From: a virus
Reading direction: 5' to 3' (one strand)
Virus record (IMG/VR): IMGVR_UViG_3300025079_000008
Span: 1-40,180 of that record
Length of the DNA: 40,180 nt
Program-made: the position numbers and the translations under genes
Shown here: positions 5,634-14,800 of the stretch, in pieces
Layout of the letters: each line of letters opens with the position of its first letter
Position numbering within the stretch: position 1 is the first letter of the stretch
The notes under the pieces: generated by a model
What the model saw: only the letters and a program-made list of their open reading frames with translations
Told to the model about the DNA's origin: nothing
The model's database searches: none

Positions 5634-5719
5634 TAAAAACACTTGAAAAAGGTTTGTGAGTAGACAAACTCCTTGCGGGTGGCTGATTTTCCATCATCAG
5701 ACATCTGTTTCATATTAGT
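5634..5719. other. Non-coding interval before hairpin element E
   Basis: Between the 82-aa gene and element E I see no convincing gene on either strand. A 9-codon frame (MIKTLEKGL) starts at 5630 in an ATGATAA overlap but is too short to claim. A minus-strand frame at 5473-5697 with one hydrophobic stretch runs against every neighbouring gene and overlaps the 82-aa gene. Confidence 0.5.
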
Positions 5720-5791
5720 ACTGAACCCTGTATCCTGATTCCTATTTAGTGTGTGTGGAATCAGGGTGCAGTCTCAGTTTTAAATGACTGA
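5720..5791 (+). promoter_or_regulatory. Hairpin element E, with the start codon in an alternative loop
   Basis: The outer arms are ACTGA (5720-5724) and TCAGT (5774-5778). The middle stem is CTGTA (5728-5732) with TGCAG (5767-5771), and the inner stem is CCTGATTCC (5734-5742) with GGAATCAGG (5757-5765). A third ACTGA (5787-5791) can pair with TCAGT, which would put the start codon ATG (5784-5786) in the loop. Relative to elements A, B and D, all three arms changed together (CCTGA/TCAGG/CCTGA to ACTGA/TCAGT/ACTGA). This coordinated change is the best evidence that both alternative pairings matter. Confidence 0.7.
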
Positions 5792-6065
5792 ATACAAAAT
5801 ACGAAAAACTATGTTAGTTAAAAAAATAGCAAAAGGGTTATATGATGTGTTTGATAGCACATCTAGCCATTACCATGTAGAGGATGCGGATAGATCGTAT
5901 CGCCGTCACTTGCGCCGCCCCGAGTATGCCCGTGGTAAAGATTGGCGTTGGGGAATTTGGGAGCAGGAAGATGGGGAGTGGAAGTATCTCGATGGTAATT
6001 CATCGATGGCTGAATCTTTGGAAGTAATCAATACATGGGCGCAAGCTCAAGCCTTCTTGCGATGA
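5784..6065 (+). CDS. Hypothetical protein, 93 aa
   Basis: A 93-residue protein starting MTEYKIRKTMLVKKIAKGLY. It is Trp/Tyr-rich with alternating strands (GLYDVFDSTSSHYHVEDADR, DWRWGIWEQEDGEWKYLDGN) and a C-terminal helix (VINTWAQAQAFLR). The start lies in the 3' arm of hairpin element E, so initiation may depend on RNA folding. The next gene, an SF2 helicase, overlaps by ATGA and is probably translated from the same message. Function unknown. Confidence 0.6.
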   Translation: MTEYKIRKTMLVKKIAKGLYDVFDSTSSHYHVEDADRSYRRHLRRPEYARGKDWRWGIWEQEDGEWKYLDGNSSMAESLEVINTWAQAQAFLR

Positions 6066-7435
6066 AAACATTATACCCACCTCAAGTGGAAGCTGCGGAC
6101 TTCTTCGTCAAGACTTTGCTGGACGGGCGCAACACGCTCGACTCAAGCCAAATGGGCACAGGTAAGACTGTCGTCGGATGTCAGGTTGCCAAGGCACTCA
6201 TCCAAAAGTCTGACAGGATTAACCGTGTTGCAGTTATATGCCCCAAAGCTGTGTTCCCGTCTTGGGAATCGGAGCTTAAAGAATGTGGTCTTGACCCTGT
6301 GTTCATTCTTAATGTTGAGAAGCTCCGTGCGGGAAAGACCGGACACGTTGTTAAGATTGGTAAAAAAGGATTTGGTTGGGAGTTACCGAAAGACACCTTG
6401 GTTCTTGTGGATGAGATCCACAAGTGCAAAGGACCTTGGAGTCTCAATGCTAACTTGCTAGTGGCGTTGGTTCGGCAGGGATACCCTATCCATGGAATGT
6501 CCGGAACGCCCTGCGAGTCTCCTGTTGAGATGCGCCCGCTAGGATATATGCTTGGGCTTCACAACAACGATCAAAAGAAAGGTGGGAAGCCCTCCTTCTT
6601 CAGTTGGCTTAACACGATGAAGTGCTTTCGTGGGCACTGGGGTGGATACGAAATGGAGAATCCCAAGTTCGCTCAGAAGAAACTCCGCGAGTGTATGTAT
6701 GGGATCAACACGCACGGGCTAACCGTATCAGATTTCCCTGATTCTTTTCGGGATAACCGCGTGGTAGTTGACCCTATCCAGTTCAAGAACAACAACAAGA
6801 TTGTTCGTGCTTACAAGAACCTCAACATGGATGAGGAGGAGATCCTTGAATACATAAACAATGGACGGATCTCTCCGAGGATGTTGGCGGATGACAATGA
6901 AGATCCGGTGATCGTTCGCATACTACGTGCCCGACAAGACAGTGAGATGCACAAGGTGACCGACATAGTAGAAATGGCGCAGGATTCTGTGGCTGAAGGC
7001 TACTCTGTTGTCGTGTTCTTAAACTTTAAAGAGTCTCTGATGGAGTGTGCCTCTATGCTGGAGTGTGACTACATTGATGGCTCCGTTTCATCAGAAGACC
7101 GTAACCGGATCATTGAAGAATTCCAAGCAGATCAAACTAACTGCATAGTAGTTAACGCTGCGACAGGGGGAACTGGTGTCTCTTTACATGACACGCACGG
7201 TAACCGCCCGCGCTTATCTCTAATCAGTCCTAGCTTCAACGCTAAGGAGTTTGCTCAGGTTCTCGGCAGGATCCACCGCAACGGAGCTAAGACAGATGCT
7301 CTTCAGCGTGTCATGCTCTCTCATGGCAGCATCGAGGAGTATGTTATGAATGCTATCGCGACCAAACTTAAAGCGATGGACAACATCCACAAATCTAATA
7401 TCTGCCAGCTAACTTCTAGCGCATACAAATCATGA
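6062..7435 (+). CDS. SNF2-like superfamily 2 DNA helicase/translocase
   Basis: A 457-residue two-RecA-domain SF2 ATPase. Motif I is MGTGKT (31-36); motif II is VDEIHKC (DEIH at about 117-120); motif III is GMSGTP. In the second lobe, VVNAATGGTGVSLH is motif V and QVLGRIHRNG (about 398-407) is motif VI with its arginine finger. Length and the Q-rich, DNA-contacting insertions suit phage DEAD/SNF2-type helicases. It probably remodels or unwinds DNA in replication or recombination. I choose the ATG at 6062, overlapping the previous stop by ATGA, over 6035. The next gene also overlaps by ATGA. Confidence 0.85.
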   Translation: MKTLYPPQVEAADFFVKTLLDGRNTLDSSQMGTGKTVVGCQVAKALIQKSDRINRVAVICPKAVFPSWESELKECGLDPVFILNVEKLRAGKTGHVVKIGKKGFGWELPKDTLVLVDEIHKCKGPWSLNANLLVALVRQGYPIHGMSGTPCESPVEMRPLGYMLGLHNNDQKKGGKPSFFSWLNTMKCFRGHWGGYEMENPKFAQKKLRECMYGINTHGLTVSDFPDSFRDNRVVVDPIQFKNNNKIVRAYKNLNMDEEEILEYINNGRISPRMLADDNEDPVIVRILRARQDSEMHKVTDIVEMAQDSVAEGYSVVVFLNFKESLMECASMLECDYIDGSVSSEDRNRIIEEFQADQTNCIVVNAATGGTGVSLHDTHGNRPRLSLISPSFNAKEFAQVLGRIHRNGAKTDALQRVMLSHGSIEEYVMNAIATKLKAMDNIHKSNICQLTSSAYKS

Positions 7436-7749
7436 AAGAACCTAACAATACATCAACTGAAACCTTGTTTATTAATGAAACAAGATTGCAGATCAAAGCC
7501 CGACCGGATGATTCCGACGTTAACCCTTCGGGGTGGTCCATCATCGCGTTTACGCACAGCGCATCCATTAGATGCGTTCGCCCACACCAAGCAAAACACT
7601 TAGATCGATTCATCCATGCCATAATCGCCCTATGTCATGACCCAAAGGCGGGTATGGGGGATGAACTAATCGGAGGAGACGTATCTCTCCATGATCATAT
7701 CCTCGACACAATTATGAAAACAACTAACAACACATTTGCTAGCTCATGA
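7432..7749 (+). CDS. Hypothetical protein, 105 aa
   Basis: A 105-residue protein beginning MKEPNNTSTETLFINETRLQ, coupled to the helicase by an ATGA overlap and to the next gene by another. It has beta-like segments (WSIIAFTHSASIRCVRPHQA) followed by a helix (HLDRFIHAIIALCH). No family recognised. Its place behind the helicase suggests, but does not show, a role in the same process. Confidence 0.6.
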   Translation: MKEPNNTSTETLFINETRLQIKARPDDSDVNPSGWSIIAFTHSASIRCVRPHQAKHLDRFIHAIIALCHDPKAGMGDELIGGDVSLHDHILDTIMKTTNNTFASS

Positions 7750-7976
7750 ATAACGATAATAAAATTAAAATGCTCCATGATTCCCGAATCCAGATCCGGA
7801 ATCTTGATTCTCAATGGGTTGCAAAGAAGCGTGAGATATACGCCAACCTAAAGGACACCCTAGACTTAGAGCCTAAGCACGACAATACCATATGGGACTA
7901 CTTAGTGCATGGCTTAGAATTCTTGCGGCACGACATTGCCGAAGCATTAGAAAACAAAACCAACAACCCTAAATGA
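7746..7976 (+). CDS. Hypothetical helical protein, 76 aa
   Basis: A 76-residue, highly helical protein (MNNDNKIKMLHDSRIQIRNL) with a probable short coiled coil through QWVAKKREIYANLKDTLDLE and a second helix (WDYLVHGLEFLRHDIAEALE). It overlaps both neighbours by ATGA. No domain recognised. Confidence 0.55.
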   Translation: MNNDNKIKMLHDSRIQIRNLDSQWVAKKREIYANLKDTLDLEPKHDNTIWDYLVHGLEFLRHDIAEALENKTNNPK

Positions 7977-8194
7977 AAGACGAACAAATGAAAACATTAA
8001 ACCCTGTGGGCATAGACCTCTATGATTATTTTGCGGCGCAAGCCTTGAACATGAGCCTTCTGCGAACCACGCCGAAGAATCAGAAAGCCCGAGTCGCTAA
8101 TGACATCGCCGACTACATGGTCGCCGAAAAAGAATATCGATTCGCGAAGCGGAGCCGGAGACAATTTACTAACAACAAAAAAGAAAGCGTATAA
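7973..8194 (+). CDS. Small conserved-looking phage protein, 73 aa
   Basis: A 73-residue protein; MKDEQMKTLNPVGIDLYDYF begins it, and the core DLYDYFAAQALNMSLL plus VANDIADYMVAEKEYRFAKR matches a layout often seen in small phage early proteins (D-Y-F-A-x-x-A-L, then a helix with A-D-x-M-x-x-E). No biochemical role is known for such proteins. A second Met at 7988 (MKTLNP) is an alternative start. It overlaps the previous stop by ATGA. Confidence 0.55.
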   Translation: MKDEQMKTLNPVGIDLYDYFAAQALNMSLLRTTPKNQKARVANDIADYMVAEKEYRFAKRSRRQFTNNKKESV

Positions 8195-8195
8195 A

Positions 8196-8381
8196 ATGGA
8201 TAAGATAATTAGTGAAACCTTAGAGAAAGAAAAATATCTAAGCGAACGAGATGTTATGAGACTCGCCATCCTCCGCGATGAGAAGCTCGTGCTTACTGGC
8301 AGGATCGATAGGCTTGTGGTGATCCGAGATGAAATTAATCAGGAGATCAAGGAGATTAGGGAGGGAGTGTTGGATGAGTGA
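8196..8381 (+). CDS. Hypothetical coiled-coil protein, 61 aa
   Basis: Starts with ATG at 8196 (MDKIISETLEKEKYLSERDV), one base after the previous stop. The whole chain is helical with heptad-like spacing of hydrophobics (VLTGRIDRLVVIRDEINQEI), so a short coiled coil is likely. The frame is open upstream to 8100 inside the preceding gene, which I do not use. Its last bases overlap the start of a tiny membrane protein. Function unknown. Confidence 0.55.
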   Translation: MDKIISETLEKEKYLSERDVMRLAILRDEKLVLTGRIDRLVVIRDEINQEIKEIREGVLDE

Positions 8382-8472
8382 TTGGTTGTTCGATTTAGAG
8401 AGGGCTATCGGCCTAGGAATATTAGCCTTGCTTGCTGTAATCACATACCTATTATATCATTATGACTCATGA
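8374..8472 (+). CDS. Tiny single-pass membrane protein, 32 aa
   Basis: A 32-residue frame from ATG 8374: MSDWLFDLERAIGLGILALL then AVITYLLYHYDS. Residues about 11-27 form one clear transmembrane helix, with an acidic N-terminus, so it would sit as a single-span inner-membrane peptide. It overlaps the upstream gene by 8 nt and the downstream gene by 11 nt (ATGACTCATGA), which is the region's usual coupling style and supports it being translated. Role unknown; a holin-like or host-modulating peptide is possible. Confidence 0.55.
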   Translation: MSDWLFDLERAIGLGILALLAVITYLLYHYDS

Positions 8473-8809
8473 AGAACTACTGGAGTTACATTCTGTTACC
8501 AGCGTGCGTTGTCGTCGCATTATGGAGTCAAAGAATAAGGACTACACGGGAGGCTCAGAAGCGTGCGACCCGTTCGCCAACTTCCGTGCGTCCGAAACCG
8601 TAGGCATCCACCCTATCAAGGGGATCCTGCTCAGAATGCAGGATAAGATTCAGCGTATTAATTCCTTCGCAAACGACGGTAAGCTAACCGTTAAGGAGGA
8701 ATCAGTTAACGATGCCTGTGAAGACATCGTTAACTACGCGATCCTTATCAAGGCTATTGCCTCGGAAGAGCCTATTCTTCCAGAGGAATTACAACATTCG
8801 GATACTTAG
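8462..8809 (+). CDS. DUF1599/MazG-like nucleotide-associated protein, 115 aa
   Basis: An all-helical 115-residue protein with the family pattern KNKDYTGG, DPFANF, RMQDKIQRI and a final ESVNDACEDIVNYAIL. This is the layout of DUF1599 proteins, which are related to the all-alpha MazG-type NTP pyrophosphohydrolases. The acidic residues E..E..D in the helices would bind metal. The likely role is acting on a nucleotide pool or on modified nucleotides; substrate unknown. Last gene of the plus-strand block: its final 38 nt overlap the 3' end of the giant gene on the other strand. Confidence 0.6.
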   Translation: MTHEELLELHSVTSVRCRRIMESKNKDYTGGSEACDPFANFRASETVGIHPIKGILLRMQDKIQRINSFANDGKLTVKEESVNDACEDIVNYAILIKAIASEEPILPEELQHSDT

Positions 8810-11800
8810 AGTTAGCGTAATTCAACTGTTTGAATTGCCTTGTAGCGTCTCTTGGATTTAAATAATGTTTTTGCATTTGGAAAGCCGTAGCTTGAGGTCT
8901 CAGGCCCAACCCAACATAAGATAGTTGGAACCGTTGCTTGGATATTCCTGACCCCATGGCGGTTGCTTGTTGTAGCCCGACATTATAGCCCATAGAGTTT
9001 AATCCCTTTATCATCCTGTTTAAGTCACGGTTATACCTTTTCTGTCTGAGGAATGCTTTATCGTAGTTAGCGTAGATCTCTCCGTCTAGCATTCCATCAG
9101 ACTGACCAAGATCTAAGAGCCTCTTATTCTCTCGGGTGTTCGCAGCATTATCGCGGAACGCTTTACTAGCTATTCTATCCGGCTCAATTAAGAATGGTTT
9201 AAAGGGCATGAATTCTTTCATGAGGATGCCTAATGGGCTTGAGAACATTCTCTCAGATTTATCTGAATAGAGTGCTTTGCCTGCATCATAGACTGCTTTA
9301 CCTGACCTAGGCATATACGCGTTTTGAAGAATATAGTTTGCTTGAGCGGTTAATTTGTTCTCATCGGCTTTATCTACGATCCTGTTACCGTATGTGTCTT
9401 CGTTTAAAACTACCACATCGATGAAAGCTTTAGCAAAGATTTGTTCTTGGAGGAAAGGTTTTGCCAACCCTGTCATCCCGAATATTTCGTTAGCGGTAGT
9501 CAATGGATCATCCCCTTGTGCGAAACTTTCAATCCCCCGCATGAAAGGTTCAAGGTATGAACTTAAAGGGTTAACAAAAGTGTGGTCAACGACATATCTT
9601 GACCCTCCGGATTTAAAGAAAGTTAAGCCTGAATCCTGCATCCATGTTGGAAGGCCCATTCTGGTAGTCCATGCCTGTTCCTTTTCTTCTTCGTTGTCTC
9701 CCAGCAATAACTCACTCCCTTTCGTCACGGCTAGGGAGGCCCCCACAGTAGTGACATAGCCAAAGAATCTCCTACGACCTCTCGCTTTAATAACGGGGTT
9801 GGGATCCTTTAATTCTCTGCGAGCTTGAGCTAATCCTGAGAAGAAAATCCTCGGAGGTTCTGCTGCGAAGCGAACAAACGTTCCAAACACGTTAGATATT
9901 GGGTTGTTTGTGAAGCTCTTCACCCAAGGCATAGCCTTACTATATGCCTGCGCTGTGTTCTTTACTATTTCAGCAGCCTGTTCCTCTAATACTGGACTAG
10001 GAACTATCTTCCCATCCTCCTCAAAGATCAGTTTACTACGGGGATCATTAGGTGGGGCCTGTTTAGCGGCTTCAATTAGTGTCTGTAACTCAAAATCATA
10101 CATACCGATTTTGAATATTCCATCAGAGGCTTGTGCTAAACGTCCACCAAGATCGATCAAAGCTTTTGATGCTTGCTTTACGGTGGAGTAGGTTACGGCA
10201 GCCGGAACGATACCATATCTAGCCATTATGTCTGAGACCTCAGTAGGTATCTTCTTACCTGAGCTTTTATTGATTATCTCAGAAGCTTTTTTCTCAATTC
10301 TCCCAATGGCCTTTAGATCTTTTATTAACTGCTTTCTCGATACTCTTCCTGTTAACAAGTTTTTAATTACGTTTGCTTCTACTTCATCACCGTAAACATC
10401 GAGAGTCCTGAGCTTTGCAAGATAAAAATCTACCTCTGCTGTGTCACCTCTTACGGCTCTTAGCAAAAGCGAAGATTGCTCTTCTGCCTCGGTGAATACT
10501 ACTTCTTTTAGTAACTTCACGGGCTCTACTATGGCATCTAAAACGCTGCCATAATAACCTTGGAGGGGGCCTAGAACGGCACCATTCCCCAGAAGGTTTC
10601 GGATGTAGAAACCGAAAGCTCCCAGAGTGTTCACCGCGAGAGACAAACCAGTAGCCTGCTTTACATAGGAGCCCATTTTTGCAATAAAGCCTTCCCGCTC
10701 GTTTTTAAGATCCGTATATTCTTTTCTCCCTTGTTTAAATACGTCAGCGAAATCACGAATTACGTGATCCGGAGCATACATATCTCTGAGAGGCATTAGG
10801 TCACTGTCACCTTGATCATCCGCAACTTTAGACCAGTCAGCATATTTATCTGGATCGTCTGCGGGTGGGTTATCATATTCTTCCTGTGTTATGAGCCATG
10901 GTTCCTGACTCTTGGTCCCTAATTCCTTGATCTTGTTGAAGAAAGATTGGTTCGCGACTAAGGATGAAGTGTGCAGTAAGGTGGAACTTAAATTTTCAAT
11001 ACCCTCAGAGTCTCCATACTCCCCTAATACTGCTCTGATCTCATCAGGAATATCTTTCTTTTCATTTATCTGATTAGCAAGTGCCCGCATTGTGGGGTCC
11101 TTGAATTGCTCAGGCATAACAACTTGTTGCTGGCCCGTTATGTTAGTGATCTTTAGCTTCTTGCTATTTTTGTTTTTCTCGTAGCCTTTTATGAAGTCTC
11201 TAACCATCTCCATGCCTTGGGACATGTGTTTAGAGTTGTTCGCACTAATTTCTAGATCAATCCTTCGGGCAGCCCTTTTTGGAGAGATTCCCGTTTTCTT
11301 CACCATTACGGGAATTTCCAGCATAGCTTTTTTGCGTGCGAAGAACATCGCCGCAGCCTCTCGCTCTTTCGCGTAAGTGTCGTCGGACATATCCAAGACT
11401 TGTTCTGCAAAGTCATTGTCTTCAAACATCCTATACCGTCGAGTGTAGTAGATCCCCCTATTGAAATCGAAAGCCATCTCAAGGTCATGTGGATTCATAC
11501 TCGGCCCAAAAACCTCCATCGCTTTCAAAGATAGTTTATCTTGAAGATCTCTCATCTTTACAACAAGAGCATACATTTTTGGAGACTGGTTGTACAACGC
11601 ACTTAAAGCGGCATCTCTCCGCTGTAGTAAACTATCACGCTTCCCGATCCTCGCATCTTTAGTGGCTCTTTCTTTCTTTGCCGTAGCTGCCTCCTCTGCT
11701 GCTTTTCTTGCGTCTCCGACTAGGCGTTTAGCCGCATTTACCTCATCCAAGTAATCATTTTGGATTTGATCTATTTGAGACTGTTTAAGTTCTGTCCCTT

Positions 11801-14800
11801 TGCTTGCGCCGGAAGCAATAGCGATTAATTCAGCGGGGATATCAACACCCAACCTTTTGTTCTCTTGAGCCAATAAGGTATCGTGCTCTGCTTGAAAAGA
11901 GGAGACAGTGTTCGCGATCTCCCTAGCGAAGGCTACCGATTTCATATAGAAAGAAACCAACCTACGGTCTCCCCTGCGGGACAGCCATTTGATTGCAGTC
12001 CTTTTTATTTTACGACTCCAGTTATTCTTTTCGGGGGCGTCAATATCATACTTGGAAAAGTCCATGATGTTGACATCGAGGTGTGAGAACCAAGAACCGA
12101 TTTCTTTTTCTTGTAACTCTACAGGTGTTAAGAACTGTGGAATTTTACTGTCCGACCCAAACTGAGATTCAAGGTCTCGGTTGGTTGCTTTGGGCTTTCC
12201 ATCTACTTGTTCCTCTATAATCTCTACTTGCTCCGCAGGGTTCCAAGAAACCAGAACACCTTTTTCTGTAGCGTGGATGCCGTCAAATCCGGTAAGTTCC
12301 GTAAATAGATCCAACATAGGTTGAGTTCCCGTTTCGGAGACGCGTCCAGTCCTGCTACTAGTCAAGCTCTGCCCCCCACCTCTGGTTGGTCTCTCAAGAT
12401 ACCCAACCATAATATCTTTAAGAGGTTTTAATTTTTCAAAATAACTAGCGTCAGTGTCAAAGAAACCCGCAGAAAATATTTCGTTCGGTGTCTTTGAGAA
12501 GTTAAAGTCTTTATAATTTTTTTCGACACGGGATCTTAATTGATCCGCCTCTTCGGGAGTCAACCCATACTTATCTATAACTCCCTGCATAAACGGCTCG
12601 TAAAACTCGCGCAATTTATTACCGCCATCTGTGTGTGATTTAACTAAAATCGGATTCTTTAGCCTTATGTTTACAACGTAGTTTACTTTTGAACCCCCAT
12701 ACGTCCCCTCCCAGCGGTTTCCCCCTGCAAAGTATACTCCGGCGCCCAAACCTTCAGAATTAGTAGACTGGTTTGGGTCAAAAGTGACAATCCCTTCAGT
12801 GTTAGACCCATGTGCCCACTCTTTAAAATAACCCCTAGCAGGATCATCTGGGAAGGAATCTTCAATTGTATCTGGCTCCGCGTTTTTAACTGGGGCTAGT
12901 TGCCTAGTCTCAGCGAATTGGCTGATCATCGTTTCAATGATCTGCTCGCTGTTCCTCATGTTGTATTCCATCTGCCCACTTGATGGGCGATAGCCCAACT
13001 CCATCGCACGGATTTCGCGAACGACGTTGTTTACGGCCAACCGAGTCTCGTCAGACAACTGCTGCGAAGAGCGGTGGTATACTAGTTTACTTAGGAGGGC
13101 TTTAAGATACTGAACGAATGTCGGTATCAAGCTTGGGTTGGTGCTTAGGAAAGCTATCTGTTGATTAGTTGTTGTCCCCCTTATGGCTCGACTAGCGTGC
13201 TCAACAATAAACTCGTTGGCTAACTTATATTTTTCTACAGAAGAAGTCTCGGGGTCCTCACTCCTTAATCTTTCGAGAGCTTCGGCCTGTTGGTCTTGAG
13301 GATAATAGGCTTCAAGAGCACGGACAAAATCATCTTCGACCATAGAGTTAGCCACTCCGAGTATCTGCTGATCTGTCAGCATTTGGTTTGCTGCTGCGTG
13401 CCCAATCTCCTCATTCATCAGCGCAGCCAGAACAGCTTCTTTCCGTCTATTACTGAGTTCCATGCTGTTGAGTTTAACAGCGGCTCTAATCGGGTTGAAT
13501 ATCAGGTGTCCTGTCTCATCATCTATCTTAGCGATGACACGAGAAGTCTCATCCACCTGCATGACAATCTCATCAGGGACGTAGCCCCTTGCAAAACTAA
13601 GAAGATTCTGTGAGTCCTCTAATAATTTAAGTTGGACTTCTGCATCTCCTGAGATGTCGAGATCTTTAGCGATACGAGAAGCTCTTCCTGTGGAATAGAA
13701 AACTTGTTTTGAAACAGCTCTAGTAAACGTGTCTATGGTAAAGACAGAGTCAGCGGTATAAGCAAAAGCGGCTTCCAGACCTTCGTTAAGGGTGACGATC
13801 TTCTTATCTAAGAATTTGGCTATTGCTCTAACAATACTTTCAAACACACCGTGCTTTTTATTAGGCTCGGCAGTTACGTTTTGCACATAGGTTTGGAAAT
13901 CCTTATCTGTAAGAATGTAAGCCACAAACTCTTCCATGCTAGCGGTAGCCGTTCGTGCGTTTCTGTTGAAACCCATCGTGGCGCGTCGGCGGACATACTT
14001 TCTGAGCCTATTTAGTTCTGCGAAAGCAGCGTCTTGAGTTTTAGTTCTCAGATCTGCTCCGTAGAACATCATGTCTACAGTAAATGCATGGATGAATTCG
14101 TGGAGTAGTGTCCCCTGTAACCCGTATTGCCCACTCGCTTTTCTTACAGGGTTGATGGTGACTGTATTAGTCTCCGCATTATACATTCCCGCATAAGTCT
14201 CCAATGAAGATTCGATTTTGAACTTAACGCTCCGAATATATGCTTTGTTTTTCAAAAGCATTTTCGCAACTACCCGTAAAATCTTAGGGCCACTCTTCTC
14301 AATTTTTTCTAACGCAGCAATAACAGATTCCGGATCCCCACTAGCTAAACCTAGTTCTTCAATAGCCTCTCTGTTATCTTTGATGTTCTCTGAAATAATC
14401 TTTGGATTGTTTTTTCCTGATCCAATGCGGAAGAACTGCCGTGAGCCCTTCTTTATTCTAGTGTGAAAATCATCGATGTGTTTTTCATTAAGTGAGAAGC
14501 CAAAAACTTCCTCAAATTTCTTACCAAGATACGTACTAAACTCAGGGTCAGCATCAGGGTCTTTACCAATCATTGGGTTACCAATGCCTAAGGCCCGTAT
14601 AGAAAAGTCTAATTGAGTGGCGCTTTGGTTGCCATTGTCAGAAAGTTCTTTTAACTTTTGTAAGAAATCAACAACCTTTGAGTTGGATATGTTGTTACCT
14701 TGTGAAAACAAATAAACTATATTGTCTGCTACACGACGTGAAGTTAACCCTGCACTGACAAAAGTCAGAGGTTCATCATGCAATTCAGAGTCCAGCATTT

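Noticed and set aside
5473-5697. Minus-strand frame with one hydrophobic stretch
   Set aside because: It opposes all neighbouring genes and overlaps a coupled plus-strand gene; no start signal or family supports it.
9355-10191. Plus-strand frames inside the giant gene
   Set aside because: They are antisense to a continuous 3539-codon frame and have unnatural composition.
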